A stretch of 64,000 nucleotides of DNA from Lactuca virosa (GCA_928212115.1 CAKMRJ010003334.1:18100719-18164718), one strand, 5' to 3'. Positions 10,143 to 22,622 are shown, numbered from the stretch's first letter. A program made the numbers and translations. The notes: a model not told the origin generated them from the sequence alone.

Positions 10143-10674
10143 TCCTTGATATTTAGCTGATTCATGCCACTTGATTAGTGGATTACTTTCCCAATGTGAT
10201 TAATTACACAAACCAATGCACATGTCACTTCACCCTCACCCCCCCCATTCGTATGTATATATATACCTATTAGGACAAGAACAACCCCTTCCAAATCCTC
10301 ATTCACGTCTTCAAACCTTCACCACCTTTTCTCTCAAGGAAGCTACATCAAGCATCTTCAAACTTCTTACATTTTCCTCTCAAAGAAACAACTCCAAACT
10401 TCATACAGTCAAAACATTCCCAGAAAAACCATTCTTAGAGTTGATCCTTAAAGATTATTGTAAGTTTCCTTATTTAATCTAGTGTTTTTACAACACATTC
10501 ATGCTAGTTCATCTCATTCATACACATTACTATGTGTTAAAAACTCATAGGATAGGACTACCCTCAAGTGTTTCAAGCTTGAAGACTATCACCATCACAT
10601 CTCTATCCCACCACAAGCACACTCAAGGTGACTTCATACCCCTACATTTTTCCGAGATTTTCTATGTTTTAGGG

Positions 10675-10692
10675 GGGGGGGGGGGGAGGGGA
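10675..10692. repeat. G homopolymer tract in the solo LTR
   Basis: A long, nearly uninterrupted run of G follows the LTR leader region. It is prone to sequencing and replication slippage. Confidence 0.8.
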
Positions 10693-10874
10693 TACAAGCA
10701 AAACACAAGAAAACTTGTGCTAAAAATACGAAATGGTTAAATACATTTTCTACCGTTTATACAAAACTGTTAAATTCATAAATGGTTTTGCGTCAAAACT
10801 CGTGAACTTTTCATACAACGTTTTGCTAAAAACACAAAACCACGACAAACGATTACAAATACACTAGTATATTC

Positions 10875-10878
<4 letters not shown>

Positions 10879-10927
<49 letters not shown>
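10879..10927. repeat. (TA)n microsatellite
   Basis: About 24 TA units within the solo LTR. Confidence 0.9.
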
Positions 10928-10929
<2 letters not shown>

Positions 10930-11249
10930 TACATGCAAAGGATTCATCATTTCAGTGAAATAATTTTTGTAAACTATAATAGGTATAGTTTATGGGACAT
11001 TCACACTATTTTACCCTTTCGGGACAAAGAGGTAATTATTTAGAAGTATAATTCTTTTTACACTATGTAACCACCATGGAAGGGTAATACTTACATTTAC
11101 AAAAAAAGGGTTTTCAGTACACGTAAACCGGTTGACACAATATTGTGAGACATTTGGCTTCACCGTACCTACCAGAGTACACACTAAGTCCTGCATTATA
11201 ACCAGAGTCTCTTGTAGGGAGAGCGTGACACTTGTGTATAGATCTATAC

Positions 11250-13379
11250 TGTAATGCCCGTGTTTCTAGGCTAGGCATTAATAGTGATGTGATAGTCTAG
11301 GTTAACCTTTGTAACTCATTTTGAAGAAATGAAAAAGGATTTATGTGAATATTATGTGTTTTATGTGTTTTATGCTTAATTACTAGGAGTTAATTAATTA
11401 AGAATAAAAACGAGCGTCGAAAATAAATATTAGATAAAGCCGATATCTATTAAGAAAGTTGTAGTGCTCGTGACAAGTATTACGGATATATAAAGAATAC
11501 CAAAATCCGAGTTATAACGAAGAAGTTATGACCTGTCAAAGTTTCGTGACAAAACCGGCCTGGTACCGAATGTCGTAAAAAGTGAGTTTTTGATAAACTA
11601 CTTTTTAGCCTTGGTGATCTAAACGAAATTCGTAGTGCTCGTTAAACTGAGAGTATGTATCAAAATAACGCCCAAATCTGACTTCGTATGAGAAAGTTAT
11701 GATTTTTCGAAGTTTCAGCTTAGCGGTAGACAGCTAAAAACTCGAATTTTAGATCGAGTGATTTTTAGCCGACACGACCTAAATGAGAATTGAAGGTCTC
11801 GTCAATTGTAGCATAACGGTAAAAAGACAGACGAAAACGGACGTCGGATGAAGAAATTATGAATTTTTAACGAATTTCCTGTCCCAGTCTGTTAAAAATA
11901 ATAATATAAAAATTAAAGTCAAAATTAGCCAACGAAGTCTAAACGAAGTCAAAATTAACGAATTTTTAACGAATTTCCGAAGCCGCCTTACCTCGCACCG
12001 ACGCGTGTCGCACCAGCTGTCCGAGCTTCGCAGGAGCCACGAACCCCACCTCGGACTAGACCTCGGTCCAATCAGCGATCAGCAGCGAGGCCCTCGCACG
12101 TGCGAGCCATGTGCTGCCCCCTTCGGATCTGCTGCCGCGTGGCTTCTTTCCAACCGTCCGATCAGCAGCCTCCTCCTATAAATAGAAGGCTGCGAGCCTT
12201 CTCGGATACTTTTAATAATTGTCCATTTCACCCCTTTTTCATATTTCTTTCATTTTAACATCCTCCAAAGCCCCGGTATCAATTATAACACCCGAAACAC
12301 GTCCCGAAGTGCCCGAAGACCCGGAAAATTTATCTTTCGGTTTTGAAGCCTTTTCGGTTTTGAAGCCGACCCTGCAGAGCCCGGTTTCTCAATAAAACTC
12401 CCGGTTTTATTAGAAACGAACGTTTTAGGAAACGAATTGCTGCTCGATTATCATCAAATCATGTGAGTGTGTAGTCACTTTCATCTTACACCTAGATATG
12501 AAGTATTTTTATCAAATACGTGCTATGTGTAATTATATTAAGTGTTTATTTGAGGTGACTGTTGAACAGATGATTTATACAAGTTTTAAACTGTATATAT
12601 ATTTTATCTACAAATATGTTGGGTAGAACACGGGTAGATGAAATAGTCGATGTGTGTTAAAATGGTGAGAGGCCTCGATGTTGTTGTTGTTGTTGTTGTT
12701 GTTGTAGTCGTCTAGCGGAGTATAGATGACGACCACAGACTTTTCTAGACAGTCTAGTGGCACACTAGCAGGTTCGCAACTTGTAGGTGTTGATGAACTA
12801 AATGTTCATTGGCGTACTCCATCCCCCTCATGGTTGCCTTTAGGACATGTATGGCTGAGGAGTCCCCTTAGCAGTAGTGTCCATCCCGATGATATTCCTT
12901 AGGCTAGGTCCCTTGTGATAGGTGTTTAGGGACGTAAAGTGAGGACAATGGGAATGGGTAATCAGGCTTATTGTTGATTGGTGAACTTAATAAGTTATTA
13001 TTATTATGGGTTGAAACCCTATATGCTCACCAGGCTCTCAAGCCTGACCCACTCAGCTTTTTATGTTACAGGTAGTGGACCCCGAGCATAGTCGGAGGAC
13101 GATGAGAGATTTTTGATTATAGGCCAGTAGTTGTAAATAACTGTTGTAAGGCTTATAATGTCTTGTTTATGCTTTTGATCTGTATCGGAACATGACATCC
13201 CGAGGTTTTGATATGAAATGAAAATATATATTTCTTAAAGAAAGGTTTTGATAAATTTTTATCATGTTTTGTTTTGGGAAAAAATTCCGCAACATCTTTT
13301 AAAAGGATTACTCTGATTTTATTTTAAAAAGCATAAAATAAATCGGTCTTTTCTGGCCGAGAAATTAGGGGATGTCACA
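11250..13379 (+). repeat. 5' LTR of the Tekay-like gypsy
   Basis: The LTR runs TGTAATGCCC to TGTCACA. A TATA box (TATAAATA, 12177-12184) lies in a GC-rich promoter region and probably drives the genomic RNA. A (TTG)8 run lies at 12681-12704. A short duplication around 12340-12365 (TTTTCGGTTTTGAAGCC) is single in the 3' LTR. Confidence 0.95.
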
Positions 13380-13381
13380 GT

Positions 13382-13393
13382 TGGTATCAGAGC
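13382..13393 (+). promoter_or_regulatory. primer binding site, tRNA-iMet
   Basis: TGGTATCAGAGC, two bases after the 5' LTR, is complementary to the 3' end of plant initiator methionine tRNA and primes minus-strand cDNA synthesis. Confidence 0.95.
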
Positions 13394-13746
13394 ATTAGTT
13401 TAAGCGAACTAAGAAATTGTAGGATTTCTAGACTTAAACTTAGAATGCTAAGTGATGATTGTGAGATGAGTGTCTACCATATTTTAGACACGAGCACTAG
13501 TTTATTTTAGGAAAGATTCCTAAAATGCTTTTATGTGCTAAATGCTATATGTTTGCCATATATGCCATTATTTGTTCGGATCTATGGTCTGTTGCCGACC
13601 GGATCTGGAAACCTTATGTGTGTAGGATTCTAAGTGTATGATTACGAGATTAGAACTAACATGTAAACGTTTCGAAGGGATAAGGGAATTGAAATATCTA
13701 TCAAGGATAAAGACCTAAATTCGCCTTAGTCGGTATATAGATTATA

Positions 13747-15000
13747 ATGGCAAGAACTCGAAGTGGAGCGGGAAATGCAAACAGAAACCAACAACCTCAA
13801 CCTCAAATGGTGGAATAGGTGCCTATAGTAGGAGCTGCACCCGAACCCATCACCATGGCTGGAGTACGAACTATGATTCAGACCATGATGGCTGAACAGA
13901 GGGAGGATTTGAGGCAAATGTTGCTGAACAACAGGGATGAACCTTCAGTTCCTGTTGAACAACGTGAATTAAATGACGATCGATCTGAAGAAGGAAACAA
14001 CAGTAGATCGGTTGGTCATAGTGAACCGCTTGTGGTTGGGAGAAATAACCACGAGTTTAGAGTGGAGAGAAATGGGTGCAAGTATAAGGACTTTATGACT
14101 TGCAAGCCATCGACCTTCACTGGAAAAGAAGATCCTGTCGGAGTAATGGATTGGATCTCGGAAATGGAATTGGCTTTCATGACTTGTGGTTGCCAAGGCA
14201 AGTTACAAACCACATTTGCAGTGCGTCAGTTCAGGGGTAGTGCTGCTCGTTGGTGGAACACTCTGGGGAAAACCCTAAGCCCTAATGACCCACTACAACT
14301 GACTTGGGCAGAGTTCTTGGTGCACTTCAAGCGCAAGTACTGCTTGGCCCAAAACGTACTTGAGTTAGAAAACCAATTTCTAACGTTGAAGAAGAGGAGT
14401 ATGACCGTTGACGAATATACGAATAACTTCACAGACAAAATGGAGTTTGCTTTGCGTATTGTCCCAGATGAGCTGGCAAAAATTGACAGGTACGCAAAGG
14501 GACTTCCATGGGAGTATGCGGTGCCAGTACGTCAGGCACTTACTTTGGAGGCAGCTATCTGGGTTGCCAAGTCTGTTGAAGATATGATTAAGGGGAGAGC
14601 CACCAGCAAGGTTAAAGTTGGCGAAAAGAGAAAGTTTGAAGGAACTTTAGGTTCCAATAAAAAGAACAAGTTCTCGAAGACTGGTTCGAGAAAATTCGGA
14701 GGAGGAGCCGAAGCCAAGTGGTGTGACAAGTGCAAGAAGAAACATGCTGGGAAGTGCAGCGTGGAAGTCACTTGTTACAAGTGTGGAAAGCCAGGGCATT
14801 ATGCCAATGAATGCACCTTCTATAAGAACGTTTGTTTTGGGTGCCATGAAGAAGGGCGTATTTTGAGGGATTGCCCGAAGAAGAAGGATGCAGCAAAGCC
14901 CAATCTTCCACCAAAGCCGAAGGCGAGAGCCTTTCAGATGACACTTGAAGCTGTGAAAGAAGAAGCCGATGTCGCTTCAGGTACCTTTCTCGTAACGAAT
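13747..15000 (+). pseudogene. gag of the Tekay-like gypsy, one in-frame stop
   Basis: The ATG at 13747 gives a basic N-terminus, but codon 24 is TAG (13816-13818); the same frame then runs open for about 390 codons. It contains the retrotransposon gag core (RWWNTLGK and WAEFLVHFKRKY regions), which assembles the particle and packages RNA. A zinc knuckle of the form C-X2-C-X4-H-X4-C (CYKCGKPGHYANEC, 14773-14814) follows. A second knuckle just after it reads CFGCHEEGRILRDC, with Arg where the His should be, so it is probably defective. The frame shifts near 14990, before the protease. Confidence 0.85.
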
Positions 15001-15270
15001 TGCCTGCCCAAATTTTGTTTGATTCTGGAGCCAATTACTCCTTTATTTCGCATGAATTTGGTAGAAAACTAGCTTTGCCTGTAGATAGACTAGTTAATGT
15101 TATAATAGTCGAGATTGCTAGTGGCAAGTTTGTACCTGTTAGCCATCGTATGAAAAACATCCTCATTGACTTGGATGGGAATAAGTTCCACGAGGAATTA
15201 TTGCCTATCGAGTTAAATGGTTTCAACATAGTTTTAGGAATGGATTGGCTTAGCGCCAATGATGCCGAAA
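15000..15270 (+). pseudogene. aspartic protease of the Tekay-like gypsy
   Basis: This frame differs from gag. The catalytic DSGA lies at 15021-15032, followed by the FISHEF.RKL segment and the LGMDWLSA end block typical of gypsy proteases. The enzyme would cleave the gag-pol polyprotein. A small insertion near 15270 shifts the frame into the RT frame, so no continuous polyprotein can be made. Confidence 0.8.
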
Positions 15271-16115
15271 AATTGTGTAGAAAAGAAGATAGTAAAAGTA
15301 AACCCGCCAGGGAAAGAGTCGTTTATGGTGTATGGAGACAAACGCAGAGTAAACTCTGGAATCATTTCCCTAATGAAAGCCAGAAAGTGTTTGGCCAAGG
15401 GATGTACATCATATCTAGCGTTCGTGATCGATGCTAAGAAGGAAAAGAAGGAGGTGCAGAATATTCCGGTGGTGTGTGATTATCCGGAAGTCTTTCCCGA
15501 AGATCTTCCCGGATTGCCCCCTGATCGACAAGTAGAATTCCGTATCGACTTGTTACCAGGAACGACGCCGATAGCAAAAGCACCATATCGATTAGCACCA
15601 ACAGAGATGAAAGAACTTATGACACAACTTCAGGAGTTATTGGACAAAGGTTTCATTCGACCTAGTTCATCACCCTGGGGAGCCCCTGTGTTATTTGTAA
15701 AGAAGAAAGACGGGAGCATGAGAATGTGCATCGATTACAGAGAGCTGAATAAAGCGACAATAAAGAACAAGTACCCGTTGCCGAGGATCGATGACCTGTT
15801 CGACCAGTTGCAAGGTTCGAGCTATTTCTCGAAGATCGATCTTAGGTCAGGATACCATCAACTAAAGGTGAGAGAGCAGGATATCGAAAAGACTGCGTTC
15901 AGAACAAGATATGGACACTATGAGTTTTTGGTTATGTCGTTCGGACTAACCAATGCCCCAGCAGCTTTCATGGATTTGATGAACAGGGTTTGTAAACCAT
16001 ACCTTGATAAATCCGTGATAGTATTCATAGACGATATCTTGATTTATTCCAAAAGCAAGCAGGAGCATGACAAGCATCTGCGTGAAGTGCTAGAAGTTCT
16101 GAAAAAAGGAGAAGT
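15259..16115 (+). pseudogene. reverse transcriptase of the Tekay-like gypsy
   Basis: Classic gypsy RT blocks appear in order: PEVFPEDLPGLPP linker, AKAPYRLAP, LLDKGFIRPS, VLFVKKKDGSMRMCIDYREL, YFSKIDLRSGYHQ, AFRTRYGHYEF, and the catalytic FIDD at 16024-16035. Key aspartates are present. The frame breaks at about 16107-16115, where an extra base precedes the thumb region. The domain continues in the next frame from 16115 (KFSKCEFW, QFLGHVV). Confidence 0.9.
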
Positions 16116-16850
16116 TGTATGCAAAGTTCTCCAAATGTGAATTTTGGATTCAAGAAGTCCAATTTTTAGGTCATGTGGTTAACCAAGAAGGAATAATGGT
16201 TGACCCAGCAAAGATTGAAGCTGTAATGAAGTGGGAACAACCAAAAAGTCCTACGGAGATTCGAAGCTTTTTAGGATTAGCCGGATATTATCGTCGATTT
16301 ATCCAAGGCTTTTCTTCGATCGCTACTCCATTAACAGCTTTGACCCACAAAGGAGCTACTTATGCTTGGAATGAGAAGCATAAGGAAGCCTTTGAAAAGT
16401 TAAAGAAGAGATTGTGTGAAGCACCGATTCTTTCGTTACCTGAAGGAGTTGATGACTTCACAGTTTATAGTGATGCCTCTGGAGTTGGGTTAGGATGTGT
16501 TCTGACCCAAAGGGATAAAGTGATAGCGTATGCATCAAGGCAATTGAAAGAGCATGAAAAGAACTACCCCACTCATGATCTGTAGTTGGCAGCGGTAGTA
16601 TTCACCTTAAAGATATGGAGGCACTATCTTTATGGTACTAAGTGCAAATTTTTCACTGATCATAAGAGTCTTCAATATCTCTTTAATCAGAAGGAATTGA
16701 ACATGAGGCAACGGCGCTGGCTGGAGTTACTCAAGGACTACGACTGTGAGATACTTTACCACCCTGGTAAAGCAAATGTTGTTGTTGATGCTCTCAGTCG
16801 GAAGGTAAATCTTGAAAAGAAAAGGGCAAGAGCGGTGAGAATTGAAGTTT
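16115..16850 (+). pseudogene. RT thumb, tether and RNase H of the Tekay-like gypsy
   Basis: The region starts with KFSKCEFWIQEVQFLGHVV and the RSFLGLAGYYRRFI thumb motif, followed by an RNase H domain with FTVYSDASGVGLGCVL and the FTDHKSLQYLFNQ and NVVVDALSR blocks. RNase H degrades the RNA template during cDNA synthesis. A TAG stop at 16583-16585, where glutamate is usual before LAAVVF, interrupts the RNase H domain in frame. Confidence 0.85.
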
Positions 16851-18018
16851 TCTCGACAATTGTGGAAAGTATAAAGAAAGCTCAGGAGGAAGCTTTAGAG
16901 AAAAATGACCGGAAGGAGGAACGTTTGGGTAAAACGTTGGTGTTTGATACAAACGGTCAAGGACTGAAGGTATTCAAAGATAGGATTTGGGTACCTAAGA
17001 CAGGAGGAGTAAGAGATATTCTGATGGAAGAAGCTCACAAGACCATGTACTCGATTCATCCCGGCAGTACAAAAATGTACAGGGATCTAAAACCCTATTA
17101 CTGGTGGCCGACGATGAAGCTTGATGTTGCTAAGTATGTGGCTGAGTGTGTAACTTGTGCTAGGGTTAAGGCACAACATCAGAAACCGTATGGGAGTTTA
17201 GAACCTTTACCTGTACCCATGGGTAAATGGGAAGACATCACCATGGATTTGTGACTAAACTGCCCAGAACAAGGAACGGTCACGACATGATTTGGGTGGT
17301 CGTTGATCGCTTCACTAAGAGTGCGCACTTCATAGCAGCCAACGAGAAATGGTCTATGGATAAACTTGTGAATTCTTACGTGAAGGAAACTGTGAGGCTT
17401 CACGGTGTTCCGTTAACGATTGTATCCGATCGTGACAGCCGTTTTACCTCAAGGTTTTGGAGGAGTCTACAAGAGGAATTGGGTACCAAGTTGTGTTTGA
17501 GTACAGCTTACCATCCGCAAACTGATGGTCAGAGCGAACGAACAATTCAAACATTGGAGGATATGCTGAGAGCATGTACCCTGGAATTCCAAGGTAACTG
17601 GGATGAACACTTACCTCTAGTAGAATTTTCCTATAATAATAGTTTCCACTCAAGCATCAAGATGGCACCTTATCACGCTTTGTATGGAGAAAAGTGTCGA
17701 ACGCCGTCATGTTGGCTGGAAGCTGGGGAAAAGCAGTTTATGGGACCTGAAATAGTCCATCAGACTGCTGAAAAGTTGAAAGTGATTAGGGAAAGGATGT
17801 TAGCAGCTTAAGATCGACAAAAGAGTTATGCTGACAAGAAAAGACAACTGATATCCTTCGAAGTTGGAGATTCGGTTTTACTTAAAGTCTCACCGTGGAA
17901 GGGACTTATAAGATTTGGTAAAAGGGGAAAATTGAGTCCAAGGTTTATTGGACCATTTAAAGTTCTTCAGAGGATCGGGAATCAAGCTTACAAGCTACAA
18001 CTACCGGAAGAACTGTAG
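16850..18018 (+). pseudogene. integrase of the Tekay-like gypsy
   Basis: The HHCC zinc domain (IHPGSTKMY with CVTCARVKAQH downstream) is followed by the DDE core: VVVDRFTKSAHF, IVSDRDSRFTSRFW, and the glutamate within DGQSERTIQTLEDMLR. A GKRGKLSPRFIGPF C-terminal block follows. A missing base near 17250 shifts the frame between zinc domain and core. TAA at 17809-17811 and TAG at 18016-18018 interrupt the C-terminal part. The intact enzyme would join cDNA to host DNA. Confidence 0.85.
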
Positions 18019-18288
18019 TGTATTCATAACACCTTTCATGTGTGTTATTTGAGAAATTTCACGGGAGATGTGCCCGATATAACTCCCATTTCTGAATTAA
18101 GGTTGGATGAAAACAAGAGGTTGATTGAAGAACCTGAGGCAATCGTTGACCGTAAGACTAAGAAGTTGCGACGCAAGATGGTCGATTTAGTGCTTGTGCG
18201 TTGGAAACATACGAATGGGCCAAATCTCAGCTGGGAAACGGAGAGCGACATGATGAGCCGCTACCCGCAGTTGTTTGTTGATATGTGA
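18019..18288 (+). pseudogene. integrase C-terminal chromodomain
   Basis: This is the end of pol, in the integrase frame but after the TAG at 18016. It contains VDRKTKKLRRKMVDLVLVRW and LSWETESDM, the chromodomain pattern carried by chromoviruses, which is thought to bind histone marks and steer integration. It ends in TGA just before the purine tract. Confidence 0.75.
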
Positions 18289-18307
18289 TTCCGGGGACGG
18301 AATCATC

Positions 18308-18323
18308 CTAAGGGGGAGAGAAT
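18308..18323 (+). promoter_or_regulatory. polypurine tract
   Basis: The purine-rich block AAGGGGGAGAGAA lies directly before the 3' LTR and primes plus-strand cDNA synthesis. Confidence 0.85.
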
Positions 18324-19741
18324 TGTAATGCCCGTGTTTCTAGGCTAGGCATTAATATTGATGTGATAGTCTAGGTTAACCTTTGTAACTCATTTTGAAG
18401 AAATGAAAAAGGAATTATGTGAATATTATGTGTTTTATGTGTTTTATGCTTAATTACTAGGAGTTAATTAAATAAGAATAAAAACGAGCGTCGAAAATAA
18501 ATATTAGATAAAGCCGATATCTATTAAAAAAGTTGTAGTGGTCGTGACAAGTATTACGGATATATAAAAAATACCAAAATCCGAGTTATAACGAAGAAGT
18601 TATGACCTGTCGAAGTTTCGTGACAAAACCGGCCTGGTACCGAATGTCGTAAAAAGTGAGTTTTTGATAAACTACTTTTTAGCCTTGGTGATCTAAACGA
18701 AATTCGTAGTGCTCGTTAAACCGAGAGTATGTATCAAAATAACGCCCAAATCTGACTTCGTATGAGGAAGTTATGATTTTTCGAAGTTTCAGCTTAGCGG
18801 TAGACAGCTAAAAACTCGAATTTTAGATCGAGTGATTTTTAGCCGACACGACCTAAACGAGAATTGAAGGTCTCGTCAATTGTAGCATAACGGTAAAAAG
18901 ACAGACGAAAACGGACGTCGGATGAAAAAATTATGAATTTTTAACGAATTTCCTATCCCGGTCTGTTAAAAATAATAATATAAAAATTAAAGTCAAAATT
19001 AGCCAACGAAGTCTAAACGAAGTCAAAATTAACGAATTTTTAACGAATTTCCGAAGCCGCCTTACCTCGCACCGACGCGTGTCGCACCAGCTGTCCGAGC
19101 TTCGCAGGAGCCACGAACCCCCCACCTCGGACTAGACCTCGGTCCAATCAGCGATCAGCAGCGAGGCCCTCGCACGTGCGAGCCATGTGCTGCCCCCTTC
19201 GGATCTGCTGCCGCGTGGCTTCTTTCCAACCGTCCGATCAGCAGCCTCCTCCTATAAATAGAAGGCTGCGAGCCTTCTCGGATACTTTTAATAAATTGTC
19301 CATTTTCACCCCTTTTTCATATTTCTTTCATTTTAACATCCCCCAAAGCCCCGGTATCAATTATAACACCCGAAACACGTCCCGAAGTGCCCGAAGACCC
19401 GGAAAATTTATCTTTTCGGTTTTGAAGCCCGACCCTTGCAGAGCCCGGTTTCTCAATAAAACTCCCGGTATTATTAGAAACGAACGTTTTAGGAAACGAA
19501 TTGCTGCTCGATTATAATCAAATCATGTGAGTGTGTAGTCACTTTCATCTTACACCTAGATATGAAGTATTTCTATGAAATACGTGCTATGTGTAATTAT
19601 ATTAAGTGTTTATTTGAGGTGACTGTTGAACAGATGATTTATACAAGTTTTAAACTGTATATGTATTTTATCTACAAATATGTTGGGTAGAACACGGGTA
19701 GATGAAATAGTCGATGTGTGTTAAATGGTGAGAGGCCTCGA

Positions 19742-19786
<45 letters not shown>

Positions 19787-20462
19787 AGTCGTCTAGCGGA
19801 GTATAGATGACGACCACAGACTTTTCTAGACAGTCTAGTGGCACACTAGCAGGTTTGCAACTTGTAGGTGTTGATGAACTAAATGTTCATTGGCGTACTC
19901 CATCCCCCTCATGGTTGCCTTTAGGACATGTATGGCTGAGGAGTCCCCTTAGCAGTAGTGTCCATCCCGATGATATTCCTTAGGCTAGGTCCCTTGTGAT
20001 AGGTGTTTAGGGACGTAAAGTGAGGACAACGGGAATGGGTAATCAGGCTTATTGTTGATTGGTGAACTTAATAAGTTATTATTATTATGGGTTGAAAACC
20101 CTATATGCTCATCAGGCTCCCAAGCCTGACCCACTCAGCTTTTTATGTTACAGGTAGTGGACCCCGAGCATAGTCGGAGGACGATGAGAGATTTTTTGAT
20201 TATAGGCCAGTAGTTGTAAATAACTGTTGTAAGGCTTATAATGTCTTGTTTATGCTTTTGATCTGTATCGGAACATGACATCCAGAGGTTTTGATATGAA
20301 ATGAAACTATACATTTCTTATAGAAAGGTTTTGATAAACTTTTATCATGTTTTATTTTGGGGACCAATTCCGCAACATCTTTTGAAAAGATTTCTCTGAT
20401 TTTATGTTAAAAAGCATAACTTAAATAGGTCTTTTCTGGCCAAGAAATTAGGGGATGTCACA
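18324..20462 (+). repeat. 3' LTR of the Tekay-like gypsy
   Basis: About 98% identical by eye to 11250-13379. The TATA box is at 19253-19260. It carries (TTG)14 at 19744-19785 against (TTG)8 in the 5' LTR. Confidence 0.95.
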
Positions 20463-21133
20463 TATACGGACTTGACAACCATGCACCTGAGCTGTTAGCT
20501 ACAGTTAGACCGGCCAGTCTAGGTGACAAATGTCATAACAGTTCTGACGCCTGAAGAACGTCGTAGCAGGCCAACTAGTCATTAGCATGGTTATGATAAC
20601 TCACATGGGGTATTAACAAAACATTTAGTTTACGGGGATAACATACATTCAAGTAGTTTTATATAAAGATAAAACTTCATAATACTAATTTCCAGTACAA
20701 CACTACTTACATTTTTAGCCTTTTGGACTAAAGACTTACAACTCATTTTAAAGAAAATATTGGATTTTCTGAAAGTATACTCTATCATTTTTTTTAAGGA
20801 AAAACTACCAATTTCTCTCATACAAAACGCTTATGAACTCACCAACTTAATTGTTGACACTCTTTGCAAAACTGTTTGTATTCTCAGGAAATCAGTAAAG
20901 AGGTAATCAAAACGGTTTTTGAGGATGGAGTGCTACAACATCACATCATATGTTTTTGTCATATGTATTTGATGTCAAACAAACAATGATTTGAATACAA
21001 TGTAAACTTATAAATTATCAATATGAAGGTTGTACGACACTGATCATTATTATTCAATTGTTATGATACTGTACATGAAGTCAACCCACCCCCAGACGTT
21101 TCCGCCGTTCTGGTTTGGGGGTGTGACAACAAA

Positions 21134-21182
21134 TGTCGTGCCTCTAATGGTTCACACCCAACCCTAGAATGAAGGAGGCTTC

Positions 21183-21228
<46 letters not shown>

Positions 21229-22600
21229 CTTCAAAATTTTGCCCTATTGTTTATGAGAGGGGATGGACAAAATTTTGAAGGCCTAAGAGGTCTTTATATA
21301 GCTGAAGGAAACTTGGGGCCAAAGTTAGGGTTTAAGAGATAAGGCCTAGATTAATTAGTATAATAATCAAATTGTTTTATCTTGTTATCCTTACCCTATG
21401 GATGAAAATTCTAGGATATTCCTAGCAAATTTTCATCCATCTCATTCCATGAGGTTCTAGAGCCTTCCTGCTTCAACTTTCAATAAATAACCAAATAGTC
21501 TCTGCACTTTTAATTAATTCAATTAATCCCAAAATTAATTCTAATTAATTTTGGATTAATTATTAATTAAATAATATGATTTCTAATTAATATATTATTT
21601 TCATAACATATTAATAAATTCATTTTTATTTCTATTTAATTTATTAATCATATAATAAATTAATAAATCAGTCTCTCTCCCTCTCTAAAAGTCTTCCTAT
21701 TCAAATACTAGGTTTGAGTTATACTAATTTAGTTATTGACTTAGACACCTAATCCAAAAGTATCCCACTTGAATTAGTCTAAAACTAAATTATTGGTATA
21801 ACTTCTAAATTAAACAGCAAAGAGTGCCTCCTTAGCAATTGTCGAACTCTAATCTAAACAGACATTGGTCCTAAGATAAGTGATCAAATATTCCTCCATT
21901 CTACTAGATATCATACAAACATGAGACATGGATTAGAATCAATCTCATTGTCCAAAAATTTGTTTCCCGATTTCCAGATTTGTGATGATAACATAAGACT
22001 TCAAATTGAACACATCAATTGAGTCCTAGTTGGCCCCAACACTATAATTTAACACCCAATCACCGAGGGGCCCAAAGATATCGTTTTTTCTGTTAGGGAA
22101 AAAGGAACGAATAAACTTTGACTTATATGCGTCTATCCTTTACTCACCAAATCATACATGACAATGCGTTTTATAACATCATGTTACTGATGCTTTTTCG
22201 CAACACCAATGCACAACCGACTTGTAAATTACAACTCATATACCTCCGTTTCAAGAATATAAGATATTATCGTCTCATAATTACTCGTGATGTAATCCAT
22301 GAAGTAATTCTCTGAGCGTGGGTTTATCTAATACTTAAATCTCCATTTCTAAGTACTCATGAATGTTGTAGCAATACAATTGCTATGTCTAACCTCCTTA
22401 GATAATCTACGATCCATATCATGACAATCTTAATTCACTACTTACTTCCTAAAGTATTAATGACTGTGGAATTTGAATAATTAAATTATTCTGGAAGTAA
22501 AACATGCAAAACGAAACACAAGAATGGTTGACAAAGGCTGTAAACAAACTCATAAACAATCTCTATTATTTTATCACCAAAATCAATTACACTAATTTTG
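21134..22600 (-). repeat. copia 3' LTR, right part (outer limit uncertain)
   Basis: Resumes the copia LTR after the solo-LTR insertion. It includes a (GA)n run at 21187-21229 and AATTAA-rich sequence. Homology with the right LTR is clear to about 21760. The remaining ~840 bp may be LTR that the right copy has lost, or 3' untranslated internal sequence. Confidence 0.6.
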
Positions 22601-22622
22601 GTACAAGTTTCAAACTAATCAT

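Larger units (their letters stand above)
11245..20467 (+). mobile_element. full-length Ty3/gypsy chromovirus, Tekay/Del-like, with TSD
   Basis: The element is 11250-20462 (9213 bp), flanked by perfect 5-bp repeats TATAC (11245-11249 and 20463-20467). It has LTRs of 2130 and 2139 bp starting TGTAATGCCCGTG and ending GATGTCACA, a tRNA-iMet primer site after the 5' LTR, gag-pol in the order gag, protease, RT, RNase H, integrase, chromodomain, and a purine tract before the 3' LTR. That order, the chromodomain and the long LTRs fit the Tekay/Del group. The coding region has about eight lesions, so it is not autonomous. LTRs are about 98% identical by eye, implying recent insertion. Confidence 0.95.
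9907..21133 (+). mobile_element. gypsy solo LTR inserted in the copia LTR, itself split by a full-length gypsy
   Basis: The insertion runs 9912-21128, starts TGTGATAATGGG and ends GGTGTGACA. It is flanked by perfect 5-bp repeats ACAAA (9907-9911 and 21129-21133). The empty site is visible in the partner copia LTR at about 27562, which reads CCACAAATGTCGTGCC without interruption. After removing the nested element (11250-20462 with its 5-bp duplication) the LTR is about 2.0 kb. A TA-rich TATA candidate lies near 10255. There is no primer site or coding region, so it is a solo LTR. The open frames at 10216-10482 and 10501-10740 lie in its leader region and are not genes. Confidence 0.9.

Noticed and set aside
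10216..10740. Two consecutive plus-strand open frames
   Set aside because: They lie in the leader part of a solo LTR downstream of its TATA candidate and resemble untranslated sequence.
11250..20462. Integrated plant pararetrovirus
   Set aside because: Paired LTRs, a 5-bp target duplication, integrase and chromodomain identify a gypsy retrotransposon.
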